Positions 10,016 to 22,091 of a stretch of 64,000 bases of DNA are shown here, in pieces. The stretch's first letter is position 1. Every line of letters starts with the position of its first letter. The notes under the pieces are model-generated. The model searched no databases. It saw nothing but the letters and a program-made list of their open reading frames with translations, and was not told where the DNA came from. This stretch comes from Physcomitrium patens (lineage: Eukaryota > Streptophyta > Bryopsida > Funariales > Funariaceae), in the NCBI RefSeq assembly GCF_000002425.4, contig NC_037254.1:22211120-22275119 (forward strand), in the 5' to 3' direction. The position numbers and the translations under genes are program-made.

Positions 10016-13000
10016 ATGGAAATAAAGGTACTTGACGATGGTTCTGCTTATGCAAGGATACGGAGCGAAGACGGGAGGAAAGCTGTATAATTTCTAACAG
10101 TACCTCCTAACCATGAACGGAATTGAGATAGGTTGAGGGAGAAACCATTGCCAAAGATTGTTGAAGGATTTAAGGATTTTGGGGAGGTACCACTGTAAAG
10201 CGACATTATAGAGGTACAAAAGAGGAGGTACTCTCGCGAGATGAAGGTGCCTTTGATGCGAGTTTTATTGGTATATTGGAGAATGGAAATATTATGTATA
10301 AGAAAGTTGATGATTTTAAAAGAAAAGAAAGAAAAAGATTATATGATATTGAAGGACAGTTACGCAAGATAGGTACATTGCAAGATGATGAGAGGATTTT
10401 GGGTGTTTATGAAGAAAATGGGCTGGAAGATTCATTGGAATTGATTACATCTATTGGGTTAGGGGATAATGATAAGATTGTTGAGATTCATTCGAGAGAG
10501 GTTTATACCATGCTTGAATCTTTTCAAGCACCAGAAGTCATAGTAGAGACGAGATATAAAACAGTAGATAAGAAGGTAAAGCCTGTTGCCGGACCATTAC
10601 CAGAGGATTCTAAAGAACAAATGGGAGAAGCATCAAAAGAAGCAAGTTTAAGAGATCCAATGAGTATTGGACATCAGTTTACTGAAGAGACTTTTGAAGA
10701 ATTGAAGATTGGTTCTGATGGTTTTTTATTGCCGGAGGAAATTACTTGCTTCAAAAAAATGTTGGCTAAACAAGGTAGATCGTTTGCCTTCGAATCTCAT
10801 GAAATTGGGTGTGTGGATCCAAATATTATAACACCTATGGTTATCTTCACTGTACCGCATGTACCTTGGAATTTAAGATCGATTCTAGTACCGAGGGCAC
10901 ATTTACCTAAATTGGTGGAACTATTGAAAGAAAAGATAAAGATGAAAATATTAGAACCTTCATTTGCGCAGTATTCTAGTCGATGGTTTACGGACCTAAG
11001 AAGAATGGGTCACTGCGGTTTATTCAAGATATGCAGCCGGTGAATGCTTTAACTGTCAGGAATGCAGGAATTAGACCTATTGTGGATGAATTTGCTGAGG
11101 CATTTGCTGGAAGGGCGATCTATTCAATAGGTGATTTGTATTCAGGTTATGATCAATTTCAACTTGTCGAAGGAAGTAGAGATATGACAACGATGAGGAC
11201 ACCGCTTGGATTGGTTAGAATGTGCACTCTTCCTCAAGGCGCGACCAACTCAGTTGCGCATATGATGAATGGGATGAATAAGGTATTGAGAGATTTTATT
11301 CCGGAAAAGACTATGCCTTTTTTGGATGATGTTCTTATAAAAGGGTGCAGAGAATGAGACAAGGATGAAACTTTAGATACGAGGGGGTGTCGCAGATATG
11401 TTGTTGATCATATACAAGATTGTGAAAAGATTTTAACTCGGCTTGGAGAAGTTCATCTTACATTATTGGATATGAAGTCTGTATTTAGAGTGCGAGAGGT
11501 TGTAATTGTTGGACATTTATGCGGATCTTACGGAAGAAAACCAGATCCGACTAAAGTTGATGCAATTGGAAGGATGAAAGAGGATTGTGGTTCTTTAACA
11601 GAGGTTCGCAGGTTTTTGGATGCATGTGTATTTTATCGAATCTGTATCCTTCATTTTGCTCACATAGCGGATCCATTATATGAATTGTTACGCAAGGGTT
11701 ACTGATTTGAATGGAAAGAAAGGCATATTCAGGCAATGCAAAGATTGAAGAAATTATTGATGTCACCTCCAATATTGAGGAAGGTTGATTATAAGTGCAA
11801 TAGACCAATGATTCTTACTGTAGACGCTAGTCCAATTGCCGTTGGATGGACTGTGGGTCAAGATGATTCGAATGGGAGTAGATTTGCAGTTCGATTTGGG
11901 GCTAAAGTTTTAAGTATTCGTCAGCGTGCATATTCGCAAGTCAAAAGAGAACTTTGGGGAGTTGTTTAGGCTATGAAAGCTGAAAAGGACTATTTGATTG
12001 GGGCAATAGTAGCAATTGAAACAGATTGCTTGCCATTGCTTGGAATGATTATTAACTGTTCAACGCCAAATATTGCAATGTTGAGATGGATTGCTTATAT
12101 TAAGTCACTAAATCCAGAATTTAAGCATATCACTGGAAAGGACAATTTAGTAGCAGACATGCTATCTCGAGCAAGATACGAGAGGGAGGACGAAATGGTT
12201 GAAGACATTGATGATGTCGGATTGAAATTCTATTCAATATCAAATCTCAACAAAGAAGACAAGCTATTTCTTGAAGAATCTTATGAAGGAGAATTATTGG
12301 ATATTGGTCATTATTTGAATACCTTGTCTAAGCAGGAGAATTGGTCTACAAAAAAATTCAAACAAATAAGAAAAAAAGCATATGGATTTTTACTTCGAGA
12401 TAGATTCTTATGGAAGAGACCGAAGAAAGAAATTGGGATGCCACAACGAGTGATAGGCAAAAGGGAAGAAAAACTAAAATTATTAAAGGAGTTTCATGAT
12501 AGTTTATGGGCAGGGCATAGAGGAATCTGGGCTACTTTTGCTAAACTCAAGGAACGATATTGGTGGAAAAATATGTATCGAGATGTGCTCTCATTTGTAG
12601 AGTCATGTGAAATCTGTCAATCGTATTCTAATATCCGACATCGAGATGGTCTTCATCCTACGTATCCTCTGGCTATTCATTTTAAATGGGTTGTTGATTT
12701 GGTTATTATGCCGGTTGGGTTATGATAGATGAGATATTTGGTTTTAGCTCCTCAAGATTTATCAAATCAAGTAGAAGGAAGAGCATTGAGGACAAAATCT
12801 ACAGAGGGGATTTGTAGATTTTTGCTTGAAGATGTCATTTGCCGTTACGGGTGCATAGGAAAAATCATTGCAGATGGTGGAGAATTAAATGTACAAGAAG
12901 CTCGTAAGTTCTTTGAAAAATGTGGAGTTAAACTATCACTGACTACTGCTTATAATCCGGAAGGGAATGCGAAAAGCGAACGTGGTCTCCCGCCTATTGT

Positions 13001-13673
13001 GAAAGCATTGGTTAAAGCTTGTAATGGTAAGGTTAAAGAGTGGCCACGGCTTTTGTCATTTGGATTATGGGCTGATCGAACAACACATAGTTCGGTGACA
13101 GGACATATGCCAGTAGAACTTATGACAGGTCAAAAACCAATTATGCCGATTGAAAAAAAGGTACTTACTTAGAGTATGCTACTATGGGAAGATGGATTGT
13201 CAAGAGAAGAACTTCTGGCTATTAAGATTCGACAATTGGAGCAAAGAACGGAAGATGTCCAGATAGCATTGGAAAGGTTAAAAAGAGCAAGGTTACAAAA
13301 CAAGGCACGATTCGATAAGCAACATCGATTGAGACCAAAAGCAATCAAGGAAGGTGACTGGGTACTTGTTTATGACAATAGTCTGGATAATCAACATAGT
13401 ACTTTGCAGAAATTTTCAAAACGTTGGTTTGGACCATATGTGGTAACAACTGTTCATGATAATGCGACTTATTCATTACGGGAGTTAGATGGTACAAAAT
13501 TGAAAATACCAATTGCAGGGAAGCAAGTAAAAATATTTAAACGAAGACACGCAGAGATGAATATAGAAGACCTTAATGAAGGTACAGAGATTCCGCAGCA
13601 AGAAGATGAAAGTGATATGGATAATGAAGGTGACGAAGACGAACTAGACAAAGACGTAGGGGATATATTCTGA
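10016..13673 (+). pseudogene. Element C pol: reverse transcriptase, RNase H, integrase (stops)
   Basis: A linker with stops and a frame change (10016-10275) leads to a 255-residue frame (10276-11043) that ends at another small frameshift near 10985. From 10983 one frame is kept to 13673 and is broken only by stops at 11355, 11703, 11967, 12723-12728 and 13170, mostly where Gln or Arg would be expected. Domains: reverse transcriptase (about 10850-11700) with FLDDV at about 11320; RNase H (11760-12170) with LTVDAS; integrase zinc finger (about 12480-12640) with CEICQ; integrase core with IIADGGE and the later Glu in NAKSERG; and a GPY/F-like module (about 13400-13540). The polymerase aspartates are present. 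The acidic tail replaces a chromodomain. Confidence 0.88.
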
Positions 13674-13718
13674 ATCAAACAGCAATTGGGTAAATTGGTG
13701 CATACCGGAGGATGCACA

Positions 13719-13735
13719 GGTTCAGAGGGAGTGGA
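13719..13735 (+). other. Purine tract before 3' LTR of element C
   Basis: The purine-rich run AGAGGGAGTGGA lies directly before the LTR start TGTCG at 13736. It is the expected plus-strand priming site. Confidence 0.6.
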
Positions 13736-15070
13736 TGTCGTGTTGTAACACGAGTATACAGTGAAAATAAAAAGAAAGGGGAATTTTATTAATGTTCAGT
13801 TACCTCGAATATTGGGAGCATCGACCAACTCCAGTACAAATACTGAGTGGTCAAGTTCAGTCACTCTATTACAGTCAGCCGAGGCATACTGAAATGCTCC
13901 ATTCGATTCCAATAACGAGAGTCAGCAGGAAGAGAAGGACCAATTCACACGACGGGTTCGAGGAGCCAATTGGATCCAATTTCGATAATCCAATCCGAGT
14001 CCTCTTATTTAATATGAGACCTGAATTGGCCGGTCAACCCAATGCAGTCTAATTATGGAAAATCCAGGTCTTACTACGGGTCTTAGCCAATCTGACGCGA
14101 GGACCAATTTGACCCAATTATGGGAACATCTTGGTTACTCCGGGATCTTTCCCAATATAGGACCTGAATTGGTCGGGCGACTCAATGTGGTCCCGATTAC
14201 GGGGTTCGATTCTGTTTCAGGCTGTCCTGTTCTCTGTGCCGTTTCAGGGAACGTTGTTTTTAGTAAATGGATTTCTTAAAGGTAAAAACGGAAGAGAAAG
14301 CTTGACGGCGAGAGCCAATTTTGGATTCGAGCTTGAGGTGGGAGCCAATTCCGGATCTAAGACGAAAGATTGAAGAAATTCAGAGGATAAGGTTAGGGGG
14401 GATATAGTTTTGAGGGGAGAGGTTTTTGTCTTTCGGGGAATCGGGGGGGGGAGCGAGTTTTCAAGCTTTTGCAAGGTTACCAGTTTGGTTTTCATTGGAG
14501 GTTTTTGAAGATCAAGGGAATTAGAGAGAGGAGCTTCATGCTTCAGGTCGAGGAAGGAAAGACATAGAATTTGGATTTTTCTTCTTCATAGAGTTTTGGG
14601 AAGACTGAGGCAATCGCTGCTGAAGTCAGTGTTGTAATGGTAAATCGGGATTTTTAAATGAAGTGGGTTTGAATACTCTTGACTGTTTTGTAAAATCGAG
14701 TTACGTCTGTGATTGAAGGATTAAAGAGGTGTCTATAGGATTGAGTATGTGGAGTGAATGAAATTTATTGGGTTAATCTAATAGGACAGTCAGTGGATAC
14801 AAGATCGTAAGTACAAAGGGGTATTGAAGATTAACAGTTTGGGTTGTTCGGGGTTCTCTGTAACGTCTAGAGACCTATCGGCTGGGGCAAAAAAAATACT
14901 TCGACAAGCAGTCGAAGAGCATCCGAATAGATTTATGATACATTGTTGCAGTCATTTATATTCCAGCAGTCAAAAACTGATAGACTGCTTGACTATCAGC
15001 GAATCTCCATACTACCTTCTACAGCCTGACGCCCGGCGCATTCACGAGCAGGAAAGCACGTAATATGATA
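13736..15070 (+). repeat. 3' LTR of element C
   Basis: It is 1335 bp and colinear with the 5' LTR. It differs more from the 5' LTR than the inverted copy does: a 79-codon frame inside it has ten replacements against one. Its outer end reads ATGATA instead of ACGACA, so the terminal inverted repeat has decayed. The terminal palindrome also has one mismatch (TCGTGTTGTAACACGA). Confidence 0.9.
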
Positions 15071-15515
15071 TCGTAGTTGATAAAGTAGAATTTTTTCAAT
15101 AGCATTCTGATATGGATAGCCAATAGATAGATACTATGCCAGTCAGATTATCTCAATCGACTAGCTCACGAAGGCGACCCCGAGATGAAGAATCGCCTAT
15201 ACCATGACGACGACGGAGGATGCCGAGTAACCGATCACTGGTGATTGTATTTGAATTTGAGCCTGCTTACAATGGTCAGCCAGAAGGCGTGTTTTCAAGA
15301 CAATTTCACAATGAAGACATAGAAGTTCATGCTTGGTCAAAAGTCAAAGGCGTGGGCCTCTATCATTGGCTTCGAGGGCCAATGAACCACTTGCCTCATA
15401 AACAACAGTTGGAGTTCATAGCAGACGTTATGCGACAGATCTTCATTTTCTTACATTGGTACTGATTAACAATAATATTGCTTCTCAGAGACCTCGAAGC
15501 TAAAAGAGGGGATGA
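15071..15515 (+). pseudogene. Element B 3' region with a small open frame
   Basis: This continues element B after the element C insertion. It contains an 81-residue frame (15220-15465, starting MPSNRSLVIVFEFEP) with no recognisable domain; it may be a remnant of a third frame downstream of the chromodomain. A purine tract (AAAAGAGGGGATGA, 15502-15515) ends the region just before the LTR. Confidence 0.7.
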
Positions 15516-15535
15516 TGTTAGGAACATAGTCCTTA

Positions 15536-15602
15536 GAACCTTCTAGAGACAAGTTTCTAGAACCTTCTAGAAGCGAGTCTCTGAAACCTTCTAGAAGCTT
15601 TC
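15536..15602 (+). promoter_or_regulatory. Heat-shock-element-like array in element B LTR
   Basis: At 15555-15572 the sequence reads TTCTAGAACCTTCTAGAA, four alternating TTC/GAA pentamers in perfect heat-shock-element spacing. A second cluster lies at 15536-15548 (GAACCTTCTAGAG) and a third at 15589-15602. Heat shock factors bind nGAAnnTTCn arrays; binding here is inferred. The array lies about 260 bp upstream of the TATA box. Confidence 0.6.
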
Positions 15603-15611
15603 TACTTGATG

Positions 15612-15821
15612 GAAGTTGCTTGAGAAGCTTCCTAGTTGGTGGAAGTCGCTTGAGAAGCTTCTTAATTGGTGGAAGTTGGTTAAGAAGCTTCCTAGTTGGT
15701 AGAAGTTGCTTGAGAAGCTTCTTAGTTGGTGGAAGTTGCTTGAGAAGCTTCTTAGTTGGTGGAAGTCGCTTGAGAAGCTTCTTAGTTGGTAGAAGTTATT
15801 TGAGAAGCTTCCTGAATAGGA
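15612..15821 (+). repeat. Seven 30-bp tandem repeats in element B LTR
   Basis: Units start at 15612, 15642, 15672, 15702, 15732, 15762 and 15792. Each begins GAAG and contains AGAAGCTTCT, so each carries one GAAnnTTC half-pair. They end directly at the TATA box. Units differ by a few bases each. Confidence 0.9.
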
Positions 15822-15822
15822 G

Positions 15823-15862
15823 TATATATTGGAATCGAGGCTGAAGAATTCTTCAGTCTCGA
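15823..15862 (+). promoter_or_regulatory. TATA box and downstream palindrome of element B LTR
   Basis: TATATATT lies at 15823-15830. It is followed at 15835-15862 by a near-perfect 28-bp palindrome centred on GAATTC (TCGAGGCTGAAG on the left, CTTCAGTCTCGA on the right). The transcript start should fall in or just after it. Confidence 0.6.
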
Positions 15863-15992
15863 CAACACATCTCTTGGAGCTCTAGCTCACCTCTCTGGTG
15901 TTGTTCTTGTATTCATCTGATTAATCTAATTCTTGTCAGTTCTTCTTGAATTTCTTGTTAGATCTCGAGCCTGTATTTCTGTGTCTGTGACA

Positions 15993-17440
15993 ATCCTCCA
16001 CTTTTGATTTTAGGACTTCTTCATCAATTCAATCAAGTAAAGATTCACATAAAAATAAATCTACAAGAAGCATACAATCTGATATGCATTAAAAAAAAGA
16101 GATAAATAGAAGATTATATTTCATACTGAGTATATGTATTTCAAATATAATTTCATGCTTTTTGGACTTACAAATGTATCAAATAAATTTCAAATCTAAT
16201 GAATAATGTCTTTTGTATATTTCTTAATGATTTATTTATTTCCTATCTAAATGACATTTTAATCTATTCTAAGAATATAGAAGAGCATGAACTTTATGTT
16301 TGTCACCTGCTACAAAAACTTAGAACTACAAGATTATATGCCAAGATAAAAAATATATATATATTTTATATTAGTCAAGTTGACTTCTCAAAATATATCA
16401 TTTTAAATGATGGCCTTATGATGGATCTTAAGAAAGTTAAGACTATTATGGATTGGAAGGTTTCAAAAATAATTAAAAATGTCAATATTTTTTGAAGTTT
16501 TCAAAAAATTATCAAATCTTTATTAAGTTTTTTTTTTCAAATTATGGCTCTTTTTATACATTTGACATATAAAAAAAATTAAAGTGAAGCAAAGAAATTA
16601 AAGCACCTTTTATAGCTTTAAAGATAATATTTATTTTAGTACCAATCTTGTATTATATCTATTTTTTTAAAAATATTTTTTATGGAAATAAATACACCAA
16701 ATTTTACTACATATGTGGTATTATCATAAATGAGAGAAAAACATAAACTCTACTTGATAGTTTTTTATTCTAAGAAATTTTTAGTAGTTGAGATTAATTA
16801 TGAAATCCACAACAAAGAATTTCTTGTAATTATGGAGCAACCTCAATTCCACAATTGTATTAATAATGATGTCAACATAGAATTGAGGAATAACCTCAAT
16901 TTCATGTTAGCAATAAAGTATGATTACTTTGTTGCAGTAGGAAGTCTAACCGCTTATGTGATAAGTTGGATTATTGTAAGCTTAGATTATTTTCTATTTG
17001 TGAATAAATTAATCTAGATGCTTCTCAATTATATTTATCAAAATCTATGAAAATCCATTTTATATTTTGTATGGATTTTCATGGATTTTGGTAAATATAA
17101 TTGATAAGCATTTAGATTAATTTTTTCACAAATAGGAAATGATCTAAGCTTATTCATGTGTCTCTTCTTGAGTCATATAAGATTGTAAATATCTTAAGAA
17201 GACAACTACCACTTCTTCTTATAGATATGAATAATAATTAAGAGTTTGAAGTGAAAGAAGTCTTAGACTCAAGGTAGTGCCAAAATAAGTTAGAATATCT
17301 TATTCATTGATGCAGATATGATATTAATGAATTTACATCAAAGTTAACAAAGAATCTTATAAATACAACGAAAAAAAATTGATGTTTTTTATCAATGACA
17401 TCCATAAAAATCAAGATGAAGAATAATAAATGCTTGCTAT
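15993..17440 (+). pseudogene. Element D1: AT-rich chromovirus relic, interrupted by element B
   Basis: The fragment starts inside a reverse transcriptase at YPPLLILG. It continues through the active site, now YLNDILIYS (16244-16267; the first catalytic Asp is Asn), and RNase H (to about 16850). It then jumps to the integrase C-terminus and chromodomain region (about 16900-17380), so the integrase core is deleted. Stops are frequent. The piece carries an internal inverted duplication (16979-17150). Its 5' half would lie left of element B and is not in the window. Confidence 0.75.
16979..17150. repeat. 80-bp inverted duplication inside D1
   Basis: Arms 16979-17058 and 17071-17150 are reverse complements with only a few mismatches, around a 12-bp loop. 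In the related D2 copy the same coding region is uninterrupted, so the right arm is an extra inverted copy of the left. Confidence 0.9.
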
Positions 17441-17579
17441 AAAAGAAATGAAATTTAGAAAAGATTATATTTATCTTCTATATTTATTTATAAATTATGT
17501 ATATTTGTTGAACTAAAAAATAGAAAATCAATAAATAATATATTTTATTCAAAAATTATTATTTGTTGAATTATTGGAT

Positions 17580-20500
17580 GAAACATTATGATTGTCGTAG
17601 CCTTTCAGACAACGTAATCGAGATGAAGAACTTCAAAAATGACAAGTTCTTCTTCAAATAGATAGTGAGATACAATGCATTTGATATTACAATTTTGGAA
17701 AAAATTCTTGATGTTTGGAAATTTTATTAGAAATAAAAACAACTCCTGATAGTCTTATAATTTTTTTTATTTAAAAGAAGTTACAAAGGCTTCAAAAACA
17801 TCCAAATAATGCAATAATCTTCTCTCCTTAAAATAAAACATTATTGATGGCTAAGAGGACCTATCAACCACCTTCAAAGAAAATAAAGAGTAGACTATAT
17901 AATAAACACAATTTGTCATATCTTGAACTTCTTCAATATATAATAATTATTCTTTGTAGAACTTATCTATATTCATAAACGCTGCAATATCCACCCCGAT
18001 TAAAGATGTAATGGAAAAATTAAGACCATTGTGTTTCATAGTTAGCCACCATATATGTTATTGAATTTTAAAACCTTGTTTGCAATGTGGATTGAAATGA
18101 CAAAGTCCTTATCAATCAATTTTGATATGGATTAAAAAATTATATCAAAGATTTGTTATTGATAATACCAAAAATAGAATATTTAAAATAATTTATTATT
18201 TAAGCCATTGTATATGATAATTAATTATTTAAAAGGCGTTAAGCACAAAGACTTGGTTAGAGAAGAACAAGTCAAATATTAATAGTAGCTCATAAGTTGT
18301 TAGAAACTTATTTATTAAGGTCAAAATCAATACAAATTGATATAATGTATTTTAAATCTCTGACGGAGTAAAAAAAGACTTGACGTCATTAAGAAGGTTT
18401 ATGTTTATATTGTGGAAAAGCTAAGCACATTGCTCAACATTATCTAAAGAAGCGACGTAATTACAAAATGATAAGAATAACTGCCAAAGAAGATAATATG
18501 TTGGAAAACAAGTTTTTTCAACTACAATAGGAAATACTATAACTAGAATTATGTGCAATACCTAGTAAAGATCCTATTCTCTCCTCAGATCCCTTACCTA
18601 GTTATAAAATAGATGTAATTAGGACCTAAAATCATAAAGTCTTTGTATTATTAGATTCAAGAGTCTCAGCCTGTTTTATAGATAAAAACTTTGTCAAAAA
18701 ATAAGAAATACATTTAATCAAGAAAACTAAATTCATATATGTAGAAATCATATATAGTTATTTGTTGTTTTTTACGGATATTTTCCATGAGATTTTTTCT
18801 TTAGATATAGAAATTAAAGACCATATTAATATAGTAATATTTAATATGATAAGATTTCTCTTGAACCTAATTATTTTAGGATTATTGTGATTAAAAATAT
18901 ATAATTCTTAAATAGATTAGATTTTTGATAATTTTATTTTTTTTGGTAGTTTAATTCAAAAATTCGTTAGTCAAATAAAAATATATAAGTCTTTTATATC
19001 CAAACCCTTACTGGTAGGAGCAAGAGCTTTCATGCATGCTCCAAAAAAAAGATCATCTTTTGTTATATATGCCATGCCTATTTTTGATAGTGAAAAGATT
19101 TTAAATAGTATTCCTAACTAGTATCAAGATTTCTAAGATTTTTTTAAAAAGAAAAATGTAGATATTCTTCTAAAGCATCAATCTTATAATTATTCAATTG
19201 ATTTGCAAGAACAAGTTCAACCACCATTTAGACTATTTTATAGCTTATTAAAGAATGAGTTGGCTACACTAAAAGAATATATTGATGAAAATTTGGCTAA
19301 AAACTTCATATGCCATTCAAAATTTTCAACAAGAGCTCCTATCTTATTTGTGAAGAAAAATGATGGATCTCTATAGATGTATATAGACTATTAAAGACTT
19401 AATAAGATCACCATCAAAAATAGGTATCTTCTACTTTTAATTTTAAGAATTCTTGATCAATTAAACCAAGCAAAGATTTATACAAAAATAGATCTATAAG
19501 TAACTTATAATTTGGTATAAATTAAAGAAGGAGATAAATAAAAAAAAACTATGTTTTGAATCAAATATGGATATTTTGAACATAATGTCATGTCTTTTGG
19601 TCTCATGAATGCATCAACTACTTTTCAACATTTAATGAATGATGTCTTTTGTAAATCACTTGACAATTTTATTTTCTATTATTTAAATAATATCTTAATC
19701 TATTCAAAGAGCACAAAAGAGTAAAAAATTTATGTTCTTCATCTATTGAAAAAACTTAGAAATGCAAGATTACATACCAAGTTAAAAAAGTGTGTATTCC
19801 ACACTATTCAAGTTGATTTCTTAAGATACATCATTTCCAACAAAGAGCTAATGATGGATCCAAAGAAGGTCTAGACTATCATAGATTGAAAGATTTCTAA
19901 AACAGTAAAAATATGTAATATTTTTTAAACTTTGTCAATTACTAATAGATCTTTATTAAGATTTTTTTTCAAATTGCAGCCCCACTTATACATTTGATTT
20001 GTAAAGAGAAACTTGAGTAGAATAAAGAAGCTAATGTATTTTTTGATGCTTTAAAGAAGGAGTTTATTTTTGTACCAATCTTATATTGTGTTGACTTCTC
20101 CAATGCATTTTCTATAGAAAAAAATGTATCAAACTTTGCTTTAGATATAATATTATCACAAATGGAAGCAGATGAAAAATTCTATGTAGTAGCTTTTCAT
20201 TCTAAGAAATTTTCAGCAATTAAGATTAATTACAAATTCCACAACAAAGAATTCCTTGTTATTGTCAATTCATTTTAAGAATGGAATCATTATCTAGAAA
20301 GAGCCTTGAGTTGAATCATTATATATAAAAATCATAAGAATCTTGAGTATTTCATATCATTATGTATATTTTGAATCATTGCCAAGCTTGTTGGAGCATA
20401 TTTTTATAAAGATTTTATTTTAACATCACTTATCAATCTAAAAAAATAACAAGGTTTATTAGCCATCCTTTAAACATTCTTATTTTGCACCAAAAGAAAG

Positions 20501-22091
20501 AAATGCATCTTTTAATCAACAAAGAATAATTTTTTTGAAGCTAGAGTATTTTCACCTTGAAGCAATAAAATCAACATTAATTATTGATTCAATCTTTGTT
20601 GAGCAAATTCAATCAAGTATATCCTTTGATCTTCTTATTCATGATATCAAGAATACCTCTTTTAAGTTTTATGATATTCTTAAGTTCAAGTTCAAGAACA
20701 ATCTATTTTATTTTGAATAACAATTATTCATTCTAAAAGGTAAGGTACAACTACTTAATTTTCAAGCTTATCATGACTTTTCTACATCAAGACATTTCAG
20801 ATATAAGACTTTGGAGCTAATATTGAAAAACATTTGGTGGCTTTAAATGTGGAAGGAAATAAAAGACTTTGTACAATCATATGATATTTCTTTAAGATCC
20901 AAAATTCCTTGTCATTCATCTTATGGACTTCTTTAGCCATTACCTATTCTAAAATAACTATGGTGTTTTTTTTTTCTATGGATTTTATTACGGATCTTCT
21001 AGTCTTAGATTTGTATGATTTTATATTTCTGATATTAGATTGTTTTACAAAGATAGAAAATTTTGTACTATGTACAAAATCTATGACATGTGAAAAAATA
21101 ACTAAGCTTTTTCTTGACAACTTCTATTGGTATCATAGATTGCTTATAGATATTATATCATATAGGAGAATTCAATTTGTATCAAGATTCTAAAAAATAC
21201 TTTTTAAGATTTTAAAAGTAAATATAAAGCTCTCTTTAGCTTTCCAACCTCAAACTAATAGAAAAATAGAATGGATGAATGAAATTCTTGAGCAATATTT
21301 GAGGTGTATCATCAATTATCATTAAGATGATTAAACATTTTATTTACCATTGGTAGAGTTTACATACAAAAATTTGATATATTTTTCTATTAAAAAAAAA
21401 TCTTTTTTGTAAATTATGGTTATCATCCATGACTTGATATTTTTGACTTTTTAAAAGTTGATAATTCTATGGCAGAAGATTTCGCAATTTTTTTATCAAA
21501 GCTCCATACAACAATGAAGGCACAATTAAAAGAAGCTTAAGAATAACAAAAGATCAACGTAAATGCCTATTGCAAGAAGCAATCTCAATTCTATGTTGGC
21601 AATAAGATATGGCTATTTTGTTGTAGTATCAAGGCTAATTGCCCTTATAATAAGTTAGACTATCGTAAGCTTGAATCTTTTTTTATTTGTAAATAAGTCA
21701 ATGCTATTGCTTATTGATTACATCTATTAGAGTCTATGAAGATCCATCCATATTCCATGTATCTCTTTTTTAGCCATATAAGACAATGGATATCTTAAAA
21801 AGAAGACAAATACCACTTCTTTTTATAAAAATAGATAATAATTAAGAATTTGAGATTGAAGAAATCTTAGATTCAATGTATTGACAAAACAGGTTAAAAT
21901 ATATTGTTTATTGATGCAAATATGATATTAGTAAATACACATGGAAGCTAGCAATGAATCTTTTAAATATAATAAAGAAAGTTGAGGCTTTTTTATCGAC
22001 AATATCTATCAGAATCAAGATAAAAGATTACAAGATCCATGAAAGATGATGATTGCTTTTTATTGAACTTATTCCTAGAAGGAGGGATTAA
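17580..22091 (+). pseudogene. Element D2: strongly decayed AT-rich chromovirus
   Basis: The gag region (about 17580-18530) has a zinc knuckle at 18402-18443 whose final Cys is Tyr. The protease (about 18630-18900) reads LLDSRVS, with the catalytic Gly changed. The reverse transcriptase (about 19240-19920) has YLNNILIYS at 19680-19706: both catalytic aspartates are now Asn. RNase H (20080-20470), integrase (about 20760-21600) and a chromodomain remnant (about 21840-21990) follow in order. Stops occur throughout, mostly at expected Gln, Arg or Trp codons. A purine tract (22077-22087) precedes the LTR. This is an old, inactive copy related to element B but much more AT-rich. Confidence 0.8.

Larger units (their letters stand above)
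6419..15070 (+). mobile_element. Element C: full-length Ty3/gypsy LTR retrotransposon
   Basis: The element runs from TGTCGT at 6419 to the end of the second LTR at 15070, about 8.65 kb. It holds a 5' LTR, a primer-binding-like site, gag, a protease frame, reverse transcriptase, RNase H, integrase with a GPY/F-like C-terminus, a purine tract and a 3' LTR. The domain order (reverse transcriptase, RNase H, integrase) is that of Ty3/gypsy. No chromodomain follows the integrase; the tail is acidic instead. The protease signature is DHGSE, not the usual plant DSGA. The direct repeat TCGT flanks it on both sides (6415-6418 and 15071-15074), within element B. Stops in pol make this copy non-autonomous, although gag is nearly intact. 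Confidence 0.92.
15516..15992 (+). repeat. 3' LTR of element B
   Basis: The 477-bp LTR starts TGTTAGG after a purine tract and ends GTGACA. It contains heat-shock-element-like motifs (15536-15602), a seven-unit 30-bp tandem array (15612-15821), a TATA box (15823-15830) and a near-perfect 28-bp palindrome (15835-15862). Its right edge joins directly to a reverse transcriptase reading YPPLLILG of element D1, so B inserted into D1. Confidence 0.85.

Noticed and set aside
15612..15821. Regular 30-bp repeats resembling a CRISPR array
   Set aside because: The units are directly adjacent with no spacers, lie in an LTR upstream of a TATA box, and the genome is eukaryotic.
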